From Eisenbergiella tayi (GTDB lineage: Bacteria; Bacillota; Clostridia; Lachnospirales; Lachnospiraceae): 64,000 bases of DNA. The notes below the pieces were generated by a model. That model was given only the letters and a program-made list of their open reading frames with translations, had not been told where the DNA came from and made no database searches. Both the position numbers and the translations under genes were made by a program. The stretch's first letter is position 1; each line of letters opens with the position of its first letter. Positions 8,191 through 16,994 of the stretch are shown piece after piece. The stretch lies in the NCBI RefSeq assembly GCF_001881565.1, contig NZ_MPDJ01000004.1:227126-291125 (forward strand), given 5' to 3'.

Positions 8191-8198
8191 ATAAATCC

Positions 8199-8684
8199 TC
8201 AACGGATAGTTCCGCAGGCCATCTTTTCCCCGGAATCACCGGAAGGCTGGGATCGGTAATCATCGGCCATGGAATGTATAATCACCGTTTTCCCCTTCAC
8301 CTGTTCGGGTGTAAAGCGTTCCGTATAAAATGCCGTCCAGGCCCTGCCCCTGTTTCCTTCCAGCACAGGCATATCACCTGCATGGGCAGGATGGGGACAG
8401 TTATCCGGATTATAATGCGTTCCGGCATCCGCAAAGGGATCCGTATCATTCCCGGTGCATGCCGCTCCTTCATGGATATGAAATCCATAAAATTTCCCGC
8501 CGCAGGGTTCACCCGTATCCGGCAGCCCGGAAATATCCACCATCACAATTGTCCCATCCATTAAATCATAAAAGGTAACAAGCCCCTGCACATCCGGATA
8601 ATGTTCCGATCCTTTCACATGGGCAAAGGCTTTCGGCTGATTTGCCAGAAATCTGAGAATTCCATCTGTCATTAATTGTAGCAT
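8199..8684 (-). CDS. sodC: Cu/Zn superoxide dismutase family protein
   Basis: This encodes 161 residues with no signal peptide, so it appears cytoplasmic, unlike most bacterial SodC. All metal ligands can be placed: His69 and His71 (FHIHEG), His90 (GTHYNP), His98, His101 and Asp104 (HPAHAGD), and His137 (IIHSMADD). Cys61 and Cys157 fit the conserved disulfide. The active-site Arg position near the C-terminus reads SGEKMACG, so Lys replaces Arg, which may lower superoxide attraction. GGAGG lies before the ATG at 8684. It is monocistronic between the helicase and rluF units. Confidence 0.85.
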   Translation of the reverse strand: MLQLMTDGILRFLANQPKAFAHVKGSEHYPDVQGLVTFYDLMDGTIVMVDISGLPDTGEPCGGKFYGFHIHEGAACTGNDTDPFADAGTHYNPDNCPHPAHAGDMPVLEGNRGRAWTAFYTERFTPEQVKGKTVIIHSMADDYRSQPSGDSGEKMACGTIR

Positions 8685-8816
8685 AAGTTTCCTCCATAAA
8701 CAAAAACTCTTTTTAAAAGGTATTCCGTCCCGGTTCCTGTTTATGAAAGATATCTTAAAAAAAATAAGCTGCCGTCAGGCTATTTCCCGATGGCAGCTTT
8801 CCCATTACCCATATAA

Positions 8817-10394
8817 TTAACCGATACGTCTGTCTTTTTCCCTGCGGGCTCCGCCTTCTGCCTGACGGCGGCCGGAACTGTAATTGTGTCCGCTTCTGCC
8901 GTCTTTTCCGGAAGCCGTATCACGGTATCTGCGTCTCTCACCGCCTCTGTCATCAGAAAAACGCTGACGCTTGCCATCGGAGCTTCCCGCACCTCTGCTT
9001 CTGTTCCTTCCGTCTCTGTCCTGACGTCCATTACTGAAGTCACGGCTGCCCCTGGAATAGCTTCTTCTTCTTTCGGGAACCATCTCCGGTATTTCCTGAG
9101 GCTCTTCACCCATCTGAAGCTTCAGGAATGCCGCTGCCAGCTCTGCAGCGCTGTACTCGCTGTCTTCCAACTTTCTTTCCACCATTTCGGTCAGGTTCTT
9201 AAAGGAATCCCCTTCCAGAAGATCGAAGGCTGCACGAAGCGCTCTTTCCGCCTTTATGGAAACAATATCTGCCGCAGACGGAACTTTTCTTTCCTGAATC
9301 GTGGTCTTACAGCTTTTTTCGATATCTCTGAGGCGGTACATTTCCCGGTTGGAAACGAAGGTAAAGGAACGTCCTTCTCTTCCCGCTCTTCCGGTACGTC
9401 CGATACGATGCACATAATATTCAATATCCTGAGGGAGGTCATAATTAAATACCGCTTCCACATCATCCACATCAATACCCCTTGCCGCCACATCCGTAGC
9501 GATCAGGATCTGCAGGTTGCCGCTGCGGAAACGATTCATCACCGTATCCCTCTGGTTCTGGGAAAGATCACCATGCAGGCCCTCTGCCGCATAGCCCTTA
9601 CCCTTCAGTGTTTCGGAAAGTTCATCCACCATTCTCTTGGTATTGCAGAAAATAAGGGATCTCTGTATACTGTAATAATCCAGAAGGCGGCTTGTTACCT
9701 CCACCTTAATCTGACTGTTAACCCGGTAATAGTACTGCTTTACAAGCGGAATGGTCAGTTCCTGTCTGGTCATCTTCAAATAGGTTGCATCCTGCTGGTA
9801 GGTATCCGTAATTTCCAGAATAGGTTTGGGCATTGTCGCTGAGAATAATGCCGTCTGATGTTCAGAGGGAATCCCCTGAAGAATAGTCTCGATATCCTCA
9901 CGGAAGCCCATGTTCAGCATTTCGTCCGCTTCATCCAGGACTACCATATTCACCTGATCCATCTTCAGTGTATGGCGGCGCATATGATCCATAACACGTC
10001 CCGGGGTCCCGACAATAATCTGGACACCGCTCTTTAATGCCTTAATCTGTCGGTTAATGTCCTGCCCTCCGTAAATAGGCAGAATCTTGACTCCATGCAT
10101 ATATTTGGCAAACCGGCGCATCTCATCCGCCGCCTGAATTGCAAGCTCCCTGGTAGGACACAGAACCACTGCCTGCAGGTTTCTGTTATCCGGATCTGTA
10201 TTCTGTATAACAGGGATTCCGAAGGCCGCTGTCTTTCCGGTTCCTGTCTGTGCCTGGCCAATTACATCTTTTCTTTCCAATAATACGGGAATTGCCTGCT
10301 CCTGTATAGGTGTCATCTGTACAAAACCCATTTCCTCCACGGCACGAAGTATGCGGGAATCAATTGCTGCGTCTTGGTATCTCGTTATTTCCAT
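8817..10394 (-). CDS. DEAD-box ATP-dependent RNA helicase (CshA/DeaD-like)
   Basis: It should unwind RNA in ribosome assembly, mRNA decay or cold adaptation. It has 525 residues. The Q motif (FVQMTPIQEQAIP, about 24-36), Walker A AQTGTGKT (48-55), DEAD (LDEADEML), SAT and the HRIGRTGRAGREG motif VI are all intact. After about residue 430 a low-complexity basic tail rich in Arg, Ser, Gly and Asp follows, as in RNA-binding extensions of CshA/DeaD. AAGGA lies before the ATG at 10394. It has a perfect promoter of its own, and a terminator hairpin lies between that promoter and the gene. Confidence 0.95.
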   Translation of the reverse strand: MEITRYQDAAIDSRILRAVEEMGFVQMTPIQEQAIPVLLERKDVIGQAQTGTGKTAAFGIPVIQNTDPDNRNLQAVVLCPTRELAIQAADEMRRFAKYMHGVKILPIYGGQDINRQIKALKSGVQIIVGTPGRVMDHMRRHTLKMDQVNMVVLDEADEMLNMGFREDIETILQGIPSEHQTALFSATMPKPILEITDTYQQDATYLKMTRQELTIPLVKQYYYRVNSQIKVEVTSRLLDYYSIQRSLIFCNTKRMVDELSETLKGKGYAAEGLHGDLSQNQRDTVMNRFRSGNLQILIATDVAARGIDVDDVEAVFNYDLPQDIEYYVHRIGRTGRAGREGRSFTFVSNREMYRLRDIEKSCKTTIQERKVPSAADIVSIKAERALRAAFDLLEGDSFKNLTEMVERKLEDSEYSAAELAAAFLKLQMGEEPQEIPEMVPERRRSYSRGSRDFSNGRQDRDGRNRSRGAGSSDGKRQRFSDDRGGERRRYRDTASGKDGRSGHNYSSGRRQAEGGARREKDRRIG

Positions 10395-10434
10395 TCAAAA
10401 ATCCTTCCTTTATTTCAAGCTTTTCACACAAAAA

Positions 10435-10463
10435 GACAACACCCGTGGTACAAGGGTGTTGTC
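10435..10463 (-). terminator. Terminator hairpin in the leader of the helicase gene
   Basis: GACAACACCC pairs perfectly with GGGTGTTGTC over a nine-base loop and is followed on the minus strand by TTTTT. It starts about 16 bases after the predicted transcription start and ends 41 bases before the helicase ATG. It therefore acts on the helicase transcript itself, as well as possibly on read-through from the hydrogenase operon. Confidence 0.85.
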
Positions 10464-10486
10464 CTTTCCTTCTACGAATCCTTCTT

Positions 10487-10516
10487 ATTATACTGTGTAC
10501 TTTCCGACGCTGTCAA
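10487..10516 (-). promoter_or_regulatory. Consensus promoter of the helicase gene
   Basis: TTGACA (10511-10516), an 18-base spacer and TATAAT (10487-10492) on the minus strand match sigma-A consensus at all twelve positions. The transcript would begin near 10480 with purine-rich AAGAAGGA. Confidence 0.85.
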
Positions 10517-10570
10517 GTAATTTGAAAAAAAGAATATTTTCCAAATTTCCGCAGCGTCGTCAATTGCAGT

Positions 10571-12277
10571 TTATCCGTGGGTATGAAGCAGGTGATGAGA
10601 CTTCTCTCCCAACGGTTTTTCCAGGTATTCTTCATAGAGCTTTATGATCTCAGGATTATCATGGGAAAAGCGCAGCGGCCTTTGGGAATCCAGCTTATAT
10701 AGCTTCGGCCCTCTTACATCCGCCATTTCCACACCGTCGAGGATAGGCTGTCCGCCGCCTCCCACACAGCCTCCCGGACATGCCATCACTTCCACAAAAT
10801 CATAATGTACAGCACCGGAGCGTATATCCTCCATCAAATCCCTGGCATTTTTAAGCCCGCTGACCGTACAGGTGCGGAGCTTCTTTCCTCCCAGGGTAAA
10901 GGAAGCTTCCTTCCGGCCTTCAAATCCTCTCACATCGGAAAAGGTGTCAGGCGGAGGATTCACTCCTTCCACACAATAGTAAGCAGTCCTGAGCGCCGCT
11001 TCCATAACGCCGCCGGTCACACCGAAAATCACGCCTGCTCCGGTACTCTCCCCCAGCGGGGAATCAAACGCTTCTTCCGTGAGCAGCGCCGGAGCGATAT
11101 GCTCTGCCCGGACAAGTCTTGCGAATTCACGGGTTGTCAGAACAATATCCACATCTGCTCCCGCTCCCGCGCTGTACATATCCGGAAGTACGGCCTCCAT
11201 CTTTTTGGAAACACAGGGCATGATGGAAATACTGCAGATCTTCTTCGGATCCACTCCCGTCTTCTCCGCAAAATAGCTCTTGGTAATTGCCCCGAACATC
11301 TGCTGGGGTGATTTGGCAGTGGAAAGATGATCCGCCATTTCCGGATACTGGGATTTCATGAACCTTACCCAGGCCGGACAGCAGGAGGTGAACATGGGCC
11401 ATCTTTTTTCTTCCGGATCCGCCAGCCGGGCCAGCAGTTCATTGCCTTCTTCCATTATAGTGAGATCGGCGGAGAAATTGGTATCAAACACATAATCAAA
11501 ACCTATTTTTTTCAGCGCGGCTACCATCCGGCCTTCCGTCGCCATATAGGCCGGCATATCCAGGGCCTCTCCCCAGGCGGCTCTCACTGCCGGCGCCACC
11601 TGCACTACCGTAATGGTTTCCGGATCAGCCAGCGCGCGGAAAATCTTTGACGTATCATCCCTTTCACGCAAAGCGCCTGTGGGACAATGGGTAATGCACT
11701 GACCGCAGATACTGCAGTCGGATTCCTCTATTATCCGGTTCTGTGATACATCCACCGTTGTCCTTGAGCCTGTATTCTGCACATCCCAGATATGCAGATC
11801 CTGTACTTTGTCGCATATCTGCACACAGCGCATGCATTTAATGCATTTGCCGAAATCTCGGATTAAAGGGAAATCCCGATTCCAGGGCATTTCCATAATT
11901 TCTTTTTTGTAAGGTATATCAATAATCCCTAGGTCATTGGACAACTTCTGCAGATTGCAGTTGCCGCTGCGCACGCAGGTGGCGCAGTTGCTGTTATGCT
12001 GGGAAAGAATCAGCTCCACATTGGTCCTTCTGACTGCCCGTGCCTTGGGAGAATTGGTATAGAGCACCATTCCTTCCTCCACAGGATTATTGCAGGCGGT
12101 TATCAGCTTGGTCTTTCCCTGCATCTCCACTACGCATACCTTACAGGCGCTGATTTCATTGATTCCTTCCAGATAGCACAGATGGGGAATCATAATTCCC
12201 ACGGACGCCGCCGCTTTCATTATCGTAGTGCCTTCCGGCACGCTGATTTTTTTATTGTCTATTGTCAGTGTTACCAT
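10571..12277 (-). CDS. hydA: [FeFe]-hydrogenase catalytic subunit (group A)
   Basis: It reduces protons or oxidises H2 at an H-cluster in the cytoplasm. It has 568 residues from the ATG at 12277, which overlaps the upstream stop; GGAGG is 12 bases away. In order it has a [2Fe-2S] domain with four Cys (LCYLEG, SACKVC, TACN), a His/Cys cluster (HNSNCATC), two [4Fe-4S] motifs (CIKCMRC, CSICGQC) and the H-cluster motifs TSCCPAW, MPCVSKKME and ACPGGCVGGGGQP. All cysteines are intact. It forms a two-gene operon with the flavoprotein partner. Maturases HydEFG are not in the window. Confidence 0.96.
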   Translation of the reverse strand: MVTLTIDNKKISVPEGTTIMKAAASVGIMIPHLCYLEGINEISACKVCVVEMQGKTKLITACNNPVEEGMVLYTNSPKARAVRRTNVELILSQHNSNCATCVRSGNCNLQKLSNDLGIIDIPYKKEIMEMPWNRDFPLIRDFGKCIKCMRCVQICDKVQDLHIWDVQNTGSRTTVDVSQNRIIEESDCSICGQCITHCPTGALRERDDTSKIFRALADPETITVVQVAPAVRAAWGEALDMPAYMATEGRMVAALKKIGFDYVFDTNFSADLTIMEEGNELLARLADPEEKRWPMFTSCCPAWVRFMKSQYPEMADHLSTAKSPQQMFGAITKSYFAEKTGVDPKKICSISIMPCVSKKMEAVLPDMYSAGAGADVDIVLTTREFARLVRAEHIAPALLTEEAFDSPLGESTGAGVIFGVTGGVMEAALRTAYYCVEGVNPPPDTFSDVRGFEGRKEASFTLGGKKLRTCTVSGLKNARDLMEDIRSGAVHYDFVEVMACPGGCVGGGGQPILDGVEMADVRGPKLYKLDSQRPLRFSHDNPEIIKLYEEYLEKPLGEKSHHLLHTHG

Positions 12278-14121
12278 ATTGCTGCGCGGCCTCCTTTCAG
12301 ATTTCCATATCCGTAATGATCGCATCTGAGGCAGCGTCCCGCTTCCTGTGCGGCCTCTTCTTTTGTCATACAGCGTTCAATTTCCTCAAAATCGCACTTC
12401 CGTTCGCCGGTTTCCCGTTCTTCCATATTCACCCGGCCGCAGGGTTTCTTATCCGCATAGTTTACCTGCGGGATTTCCACATCGCAGGAAATCACATGAT
12501 GGTAACCCAGATATTCATCGATATTGGCGGCAGCCACCTTGCCCGCTGCAATGGCACGGATTACCGTCGCCGGTCCCGTCACGCAGTCCCCGCCGGCAAA
12601 AATGCCGGGAATATCTTTAACGGAAGCCTCTTCCAGGGCTTCAATCGTTCCCCAGTGCACCGGAACGCCGGAATCCTCGAAATGCCGGGATTCAATACCC
12701 TGTCCTACCGCAACTATCACGATATCACACGGTATTCTTTTCAGTTCCACGTCAGCCTGTACCGGACGGGCGCGTCCCCAGGCATCAATCGGCCCGATTA
12801 TCTGCGGCTGCACCCACAGGGCCGCCACATTTCCATCCTCGTCCGCTTCCACTCTCACGGGTGCTTTCAGGCTGTAAAGCTCCGCCCCTTCCGCTATTGC
12901 GCCTTCCACTTCTTCCGGAAGCGCCGTCATGTCATTCTGGCGTCTGCGGTAAGCGATCCCCACCGAGCTTGCGCCCAGCCGGAGCGCTGAACGGGTGCAG
13001 TCCATAGCGACATTGCCGCCGCCCACGACGATAACTCTTTTTCCTGTAAAATCAGGAGGATTGCCATCACCGATATTACGCAGCATTTCCACCGCTGAAA
13101 TAACACCTTGCGCATCTTCTCCTTCCATTCCGATCTTCTTATCGGTATGGGCGCCTATGGCGATATAAACCGCATCGAAATCTTCCCGCAGACGGCTCAG
13201 AGGGATGTCATTCTCCCCATTCCCGATATTCGCATTCGTATGTACCTCCACGCCGGTGGACAAAATGGCTTCTATGTCCTCGTCCAGCCGTTCTCTCGGG
13301 AAACGGTAATTGGGAATCCCGTAACGCAGCATGCCGCCCAGCTGGCTCTTCTGTTCAAACACTACCGCATGATGGCCCATCAATTCCAGATAGTATGCCG
13401 CAGACAAGCCTCCGGGGCCTCCTCCTGCAATCGCAATTCTCTTTCCGGTAGACGGAGCCTTCGGCGGTACAGGCACGGTATTGGCCGGGGCATTATCTAC
13501 AGCCATCCGCTTCAGCCCCCGTATATTTACGGAGCTGTCAATCATATTCCTGCGGCATCTGGCTTCACAGGGATGCTCACAGATCAGGGCGCATGCCGTA
13601 GGGAAAGGATTGTCCTTACGGATGAGGGAAACCGCATCCGCATATCTTTCTTCTCCCACCAGGGCAATATATCCCGGTATGTCCACACCGGCCGGGCAGA
13701 GCGCCACGCAGGGCACCGGCTGTGTGATGGAATAAGAGCATTTTCCATGCTCAATATGGTAAACATAATCATCTCTGCAGCCCTGAAGCCCTGCCAGAAC
13801 CATGTGGGCAGCTTCAAAGCCAATCGCGCAGTCCGCGGAATCCGTAATATTATTCGCGGTTTCCTCAATAAGGGCCAGCGTATCCATAGTGGCTGTCCCG
13901 TCCAGAACCTGCTCCAGCAGATTCTGAAGCTGCAGGAGGCCTACACGGCAGGGTACGCATTTGCCGCAGGTCTGTGCATGACACAGCTTCAAAAAGGACA
14001 GCTGCAGATCGACCGGGCAAAGCCCCGGCGGGCTGGCAACAATATGACGTTCCAGATCCTTGTACAACCGTTCCACAGTTAACTGGGCCCGGTCAGGTGT
14101 ACTGATTTTTAGTCGGCTCAT
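12271..14121 (-). CDS. NuoF-type Fe-S / GltD-type NAD(P)H flavoprotein, hydrogenase partner
   Basis: This encodes 616 residues from MSRLKISTPD; a longer start at 14157 lacks a ribosome site. Residues about 45-125 match the NuoF C-terminal Fe-S region (CGKCVPCRVG and a later Cys in DCAIG), but the FMN domain is absent. A GltD-like part follows with two Cys-rich motifs (CVALCPAG, CEHPCEARC), FAD-binding AGGGPGGLSAAYY and NAD(P)-binding VGGGNVAMDC. The tail adds GRCLRCD. It should pass electrons between NAD(P)H and the hydrogenase encoded next, whose start overlaps its stop. A role in electron bifurcation is possible but not shown. Confidence 0.88.
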   Translation of the reverse strand: MSRLKISTPDRAQLTVERLYKDLERHIVASPPGLCPVDLQLSFLKLCHAQTCGKCVPCRVGLLQLQNLLEQVLDGTATMDTLALIEETANNITDSADCAIGFEAAHMVLAGLQGCRDDYVYHIEHGKCSYSITQPVPCVALCPAGVDIPGYIALVGEERYADAVSLIRKDNPFPTACALICEHPCEARCRRNMIDSSVNIRGLKRMAVDNAPANTVPVPPKAPSTGKRIAIAGGGPGGLSAAYYLELMGHHAVVFEQKSQLGGMLRYGIPNYRFPRERLDEDIEAILSTGVEVHTNANIGNGENDIPLSRLREDFDAVYIAIGAHTDKKIGMEGEDAQGVISAVEMLRNIGDGNPPDFTGKRVIVVGGGNVAMDCTRSALRLGASSVGIAYRRRQNDMTALPEEVEGAIAEGAELYSLKAPVRVEADEDGNVAALWVQPQIIGPIDAWGRARPVQADVELKRIPCDIVIVAVGQGIESRHFEDSGVPVHWGTIEALEEASVKDIPGIFAGGDCVTGPATVIRAIAAGKVAAANIDEYLGYHHVISCDVEIPQVNYADKKPCGRVNMEERETGERKCDFEEIERCMTKEEAAQEAGRCLRCDHYGYGNLKGGRAAIW

Positions 14122-14212
14122 TAAAATGTAACTTCCCCTTTCCTTCTCGTTTTCCATACTGTCTTCAGTCTTTTGGGAGAGCTTTTATCAATCCCATTAT
14201 ACCGATGCAGTC

Positions 14213-14237
14213 CGGACTGTTCCCCTCAGACAGTCCG
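14213..14237 (-). other. Leader hairpin of the hydrogenase operon
   Basis: CGGACTGT and ACAGTCCG form a perfect eight-pair stem with a nine-base loop, within the GC-rich 14205-14280 block. It lies between the likely promoter and the first gene. There is no T tract, so termination is unlikely; RNA stability or regulator binding is possible. Confidence 0.4.
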
Positions 14238-14283
14238 GCCGCCTTGTATGCAGCCGGGGCAATAAAAAAAGCCGGCCGCATGA

Positions 14284-14301
14284 CTGTTAAAATTATAACA
14301 T
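14284..14301. promoter_or_regulatory. Rex-like site overlapping the hydrogenase promoter
   Basis: TGTTAAAATTATAACA (14285-14300) matches the Rex half-sites TGTTAA and TTAACA with one mismatch and the expected four-base centre. It covers an extended -10 box (TGTTATAAT on the minus strand, TATAAT at 14292-14297). Rex senses NADH/NAD+ and is known to control hydrogenase and fermentation genes in Clostridia. The -35 region is poor. I see no gene in the 14122-14556 gap. Confidence 0.5.
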
Positions 14302-14462
14302 ATTTATCTTCATTCGACCAGCATTATTGAATAAAATTATCAATTATTTTTCCGTATTTTCATATATATTTTACAACTCACAATCTGAATGTATACATAG
14401 GCGTACCAATTGTGCCTATCGCATCTGCATGCATATTTGAAAATCATTCATTATAAACAAAA

Positions 14463-14516
14463 CAGATCAGTAAAATACCGGCAGCATATAAATATACTCC
14501 GGTATTTCCTGATCTG
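14463..14516 (-). terminator. Terminator after the BlaR1-like gene
   Basis: CAGATCAG plus AAATACCGG pairs with CCGGTATTT plus CTGATCTG, an almost unbroken stem of about 17 pairs, followed on the minus strand by TTTTG. It lies 40 bases past the stop at 14557. Confidence 0.85.
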
Positions 14517-14556
14517 CTTTTCAGTTTAATCCTAGTGTTTCTGGCCGAATGGAGCG

Positions 14557-16473
14557 CTAGTATAATACAAAGGGAATGGAGAGCACAATAGAATCACCGG
14601 CTTCCCCATCTTCATCTTCCAGTACGGCTGATTTGCTGATCATATAATTTCCGGGATCCAGCCCTTCGTAAATCACGCTCAAATCCATTTTCTGCTCTGT
14701 ATTTCCTCCCGGCAGGATCACATTTAAAATATCATGCCAGCCTGTATTTTCCTTCATTGGAACAAGCCGGTATTCTCCTCCTTCTTCCCTGAGCAAATCA
14801 TAAGGATCTCCAAAGGTCAGATTTTGATCCGACAGATTTTCTATTGTCATTATCAGTACCGGTTCCTTCACGGAATATACTTCTTTATCCAGTTCCATAC
14901 GGACAGGCAGGTTATCCGTCTGTTCCGGTTCTGATTCTTCGCCTGTTTTTTCAGGCTCTCCATCCAGTTCCGCCTGCCCCGGAATTCTGTTTCCTTCCGA
15001 ATCCAGCGTGTATATCTTTTCCTCTCCAGCCTCTATTGTAATCCCTCTCCCCATATACGAAGAAAGCAGTCTCTGCAATTCCATCATTTTATCTTTATCG
15101 GCAGAATATGCATACAGCGGGCCAAAAATGGCCTCCGCATCACTTCTGTCATAGGTGACACGGTATTCTTCCGCTCCCTTTTCCACTGCATAGCTGATTT
15201 TTCCGGCATTTTCTATGGAAGCAAAGAGCAGAACCGCATTGGAAAAGCTCCATTCCTTTCTTGGCATATCCGCATTTTCCCTGAGCCCGTACACCATAAT
15301 CAGTTCGTATGGCTCCTGCGTCGTCTGCAATTCCATCTTCCGGTATTCCAGCGTCTCCGGAACCGGCAGCATACCAAACAGCGCCGCATCCCGGATGTGA
15401 TCTCCTATATACGGATTCCTTTTGTCCGACAGCCCGGCCGCCAGCGCTTCTCCTTCCAGAGGCCCTGCCGTCATGCCGCCTTCTTCCTCCTGCGCTTCCC
15501 CCTCTTTGGCAGACGGCGAAGTAAGAAGCACCGCCCCTGCCCCCACAACCAGAAGCAGCGCTGCCGCACACAGCCATACGGATGGCTTTCGGAAGCTGAG
15601 GATATGGGAAATACGCTTTTTCGTATTGCTTTCCCCGAAAGCCGCAGGCAGCATATACCCCATACCATTATTACGAAGCCCCAGGCGCAGAAGGGTCTGC
15701 GCATATCCCGCGCGTTCCTGTGCATTCATATTTTTTAACACTCTGTCATCACAGGAGCGTTCCATGTCCTCCGTCATAAAACGAAAAAAAAGCCAAGCCA
15801 GAGGATTGAACCAGTGAAGCAGCACCGCCAGAAAACAGACCGGCTTTATCAGATAATCCCTGCGGCGGACATGCTGATATTCATGCGCCAGGACATGCTG
15901 TCTTTCTTCCTCCTTCATTCCGGCGGGCAGATAAATCACAGGCCGCAGAAGGCCCAGCAGAAAAGGGGAATCTATTTGAGGGCTTTCGTAAACACGGGCC
16001 TGTCCCTTTCCCGCAGGATACAGGACAACAGCCTCCGCCACCTGCTTTTTCAGCCGAAGGAAAGAACGGAACGTGAACGCAAGAAAAACAAGCATTCCCG
16101 CAATCCATACCGCCGCACAAAAACCGACCAGCAGCTTCCCATAATCCACCCCCATATTTCCTGCCGCAGCCGGGATTTTACGAATCACGCTGTCCGCAGG
16201 CAGTGCGGCGCTCACTCCTGCATAAACATTTACTCCGGCAGAAACAAAGGACTTATAGGTCACCGCATCCCCTCTGACAGGAATCAGGCTCACCGCGGAT
16301 TCCCATGTGAAGGGGCACAGGAAACGCAGGAATACCATGAGCCACAGCGCATAAAAATACCCTGCGGGCACCTTCCTGAGCACAGCCCGAAGCAGCAGGA
16401 CCACGCAGCCTGCAAAGGATGCGGCAAGCGTCATGTTTACAATCTTCGGCAGCATTTGAAGCATATCATACAT
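14557..16473 (-). CDS. BlaR1-like M56 family membrane metallopeptidase
   Basis: This encodes 638 residues from the ATG at 16473, with AAAGGAG eight bases upstream. Several N-terminal membrane helices surround an M56 protease domain with the zinc motif HEYQH (197-201). A further helix near 310 is followed by an extracytoplasmic region of about 300 residues. In BlaR1 the sensor part binds a beta-lactam; here the outer part lacks an obvious penicillin-binding SxxK/KTG set, so the signal may be different. It lies 41 bp after the BlaI-type repressor, which it probably cleaves on sensing its signal. Confidence 0.88.
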   Translation of the reverse strand: MYDMLQMLPKIVNMTLAASFAGCVVLLLRAVLRKVPAGYFYALWLMVFLRFLCPFTWESAVSLIPVRGDAVTYKSFVSAGVNVYAGVSAALPADSVIRKIPAAAGNMGVDYGKLLVGFCAAVWIAGMLVFLAFTFRSFLRLKKQVAEAVVLYPAGKGQARVYESPQIDSPFLLGLLRPVIYLPAGMKEEERQHVLAHEYQHVRRRDYLIKPVCFLAVLLHWFNPLAWLFFRFMTEDMERSCDDRVLKNMNAQERAGYAQTLLRLGLRNNGMGYMLPAAFGESNTKKRISHILSFRKPSVWLCAAALLLVVGAGAVLLTSPSAKEGEAQEEEGGMTAGPLEGEALAAGLSDKRNPYIGDHIRDAALFGMLPVPETLEYRKMELQTTQEPYELIMVYGLRENADMPRKEWSFSNAVLLFASIENAGKISYAVEKGAEEYRVTYDRSDAEAIFGPLYAYSADKDKMMELQRLLSSYMGRGITIEAGEEKIYTLDSEGNRIPGQAELDGEPEKTGEESEPEQTDNLPVRMELDKEVYSVKEPVLIMTIENLSDQNLTFGDPYDLLREEGGEYRLVPMKENTGWHDILNVILPGGNTEQKMDLSVIYEGLDPGNYMISKSAVLEDEDGEAGDSIVLSIPFVLY

Positions 16474-16514
16474 AATCAGGACTCCTTTCCGGCTCTGCAA
16501 AAAAATCCGCTCTT

Positions 16515-16892
16515 TCAGCCCTTTTCATTCTCACCTGCGCTGGCGGCATCAATCAGCCGTTTTAACTCTTCTGCCTCCTGCCGGGTCAGTTTTTTATCCT
16601 GGAGAAAGGAGGCGACGAAAGCAGGAAGCGAATTACCGAAGCTTCTGTGCAGCAAATACTCACTCTCCTGTCTGCATACGGCATCCTTCTTAATCCGTGC
16701 GGTAACCGTGGCATTCTCATTCTTAAGGATCCCCTTCTCGCACAGCTTTCTCAGCACGGTATAGCTGGTAGCCTTTTTCCACCCCAGGCTCTCCTGGGCA
16801 AGCCGGATCAGCATCGTGGAGTTTATCGGCTCATTGTCCCAGACTAATTCTGCAAATCGGTATTCTCCATCCGGTATTCTCGGTATTTCCAT
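16515..16892 (-). CDS. BlaI/MecI/CopY-family repressor
   Basis: This encodes 125 residues with a winged-helix DNA-binding part (LVWDNEPINSTMLIRLAQ, GWKKATSYTVLRKLCEKGIL) and a helical C-terminal dimerisation part. Family members repress their own operon as dimers until an M56 protease cuts them. The paired BlaR1-like gene follows 41 bp downstream. A 49-bp perfect inverted repeat about 40 bp upstream is the likely operator. No beta-lactamase gene is next to it, so the regulated target may be elsewhere or limited to this pair. Confidence 0.92.
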   Translation of the reverse strand: MEIPRIPDGEYRFAELVWDNEPINSTMLIRLAQESLGWKKATSYTVLRKLCEKGILKNENATVTARIKKDAVCRQESEYLLHRSFGNSLPAFVASFLQDKKLTRQEAEELKRLIDAASAGENEKG

Positions 16893-16932
16893 GGGTTCCT
16901 CGCTTTCTGCGTCAGATATTCCTTCCCGAAAC

Positions 16933-16981
16933 GCAAATAAGGTTTATTACTATAAACCTAGTTTATAGTAATAAACCTTAT
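16933..16981. promoter_or_regulatory. 49-bp inverted-repeat operator upstream of the BlaI-type gene
   Basis: Two perfect 23-bp arms flank the three bases CTA. Each arm contains GGTTTATTACTATAAACC, itself a near-palindrome, so the site looks like two dimer operators face to face. It is AT-rich and would include the -10 region of the blaI-type promoter. Confidence 0.85.
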
Positions 16982-16994
16982 TTGTCAATCTTAT

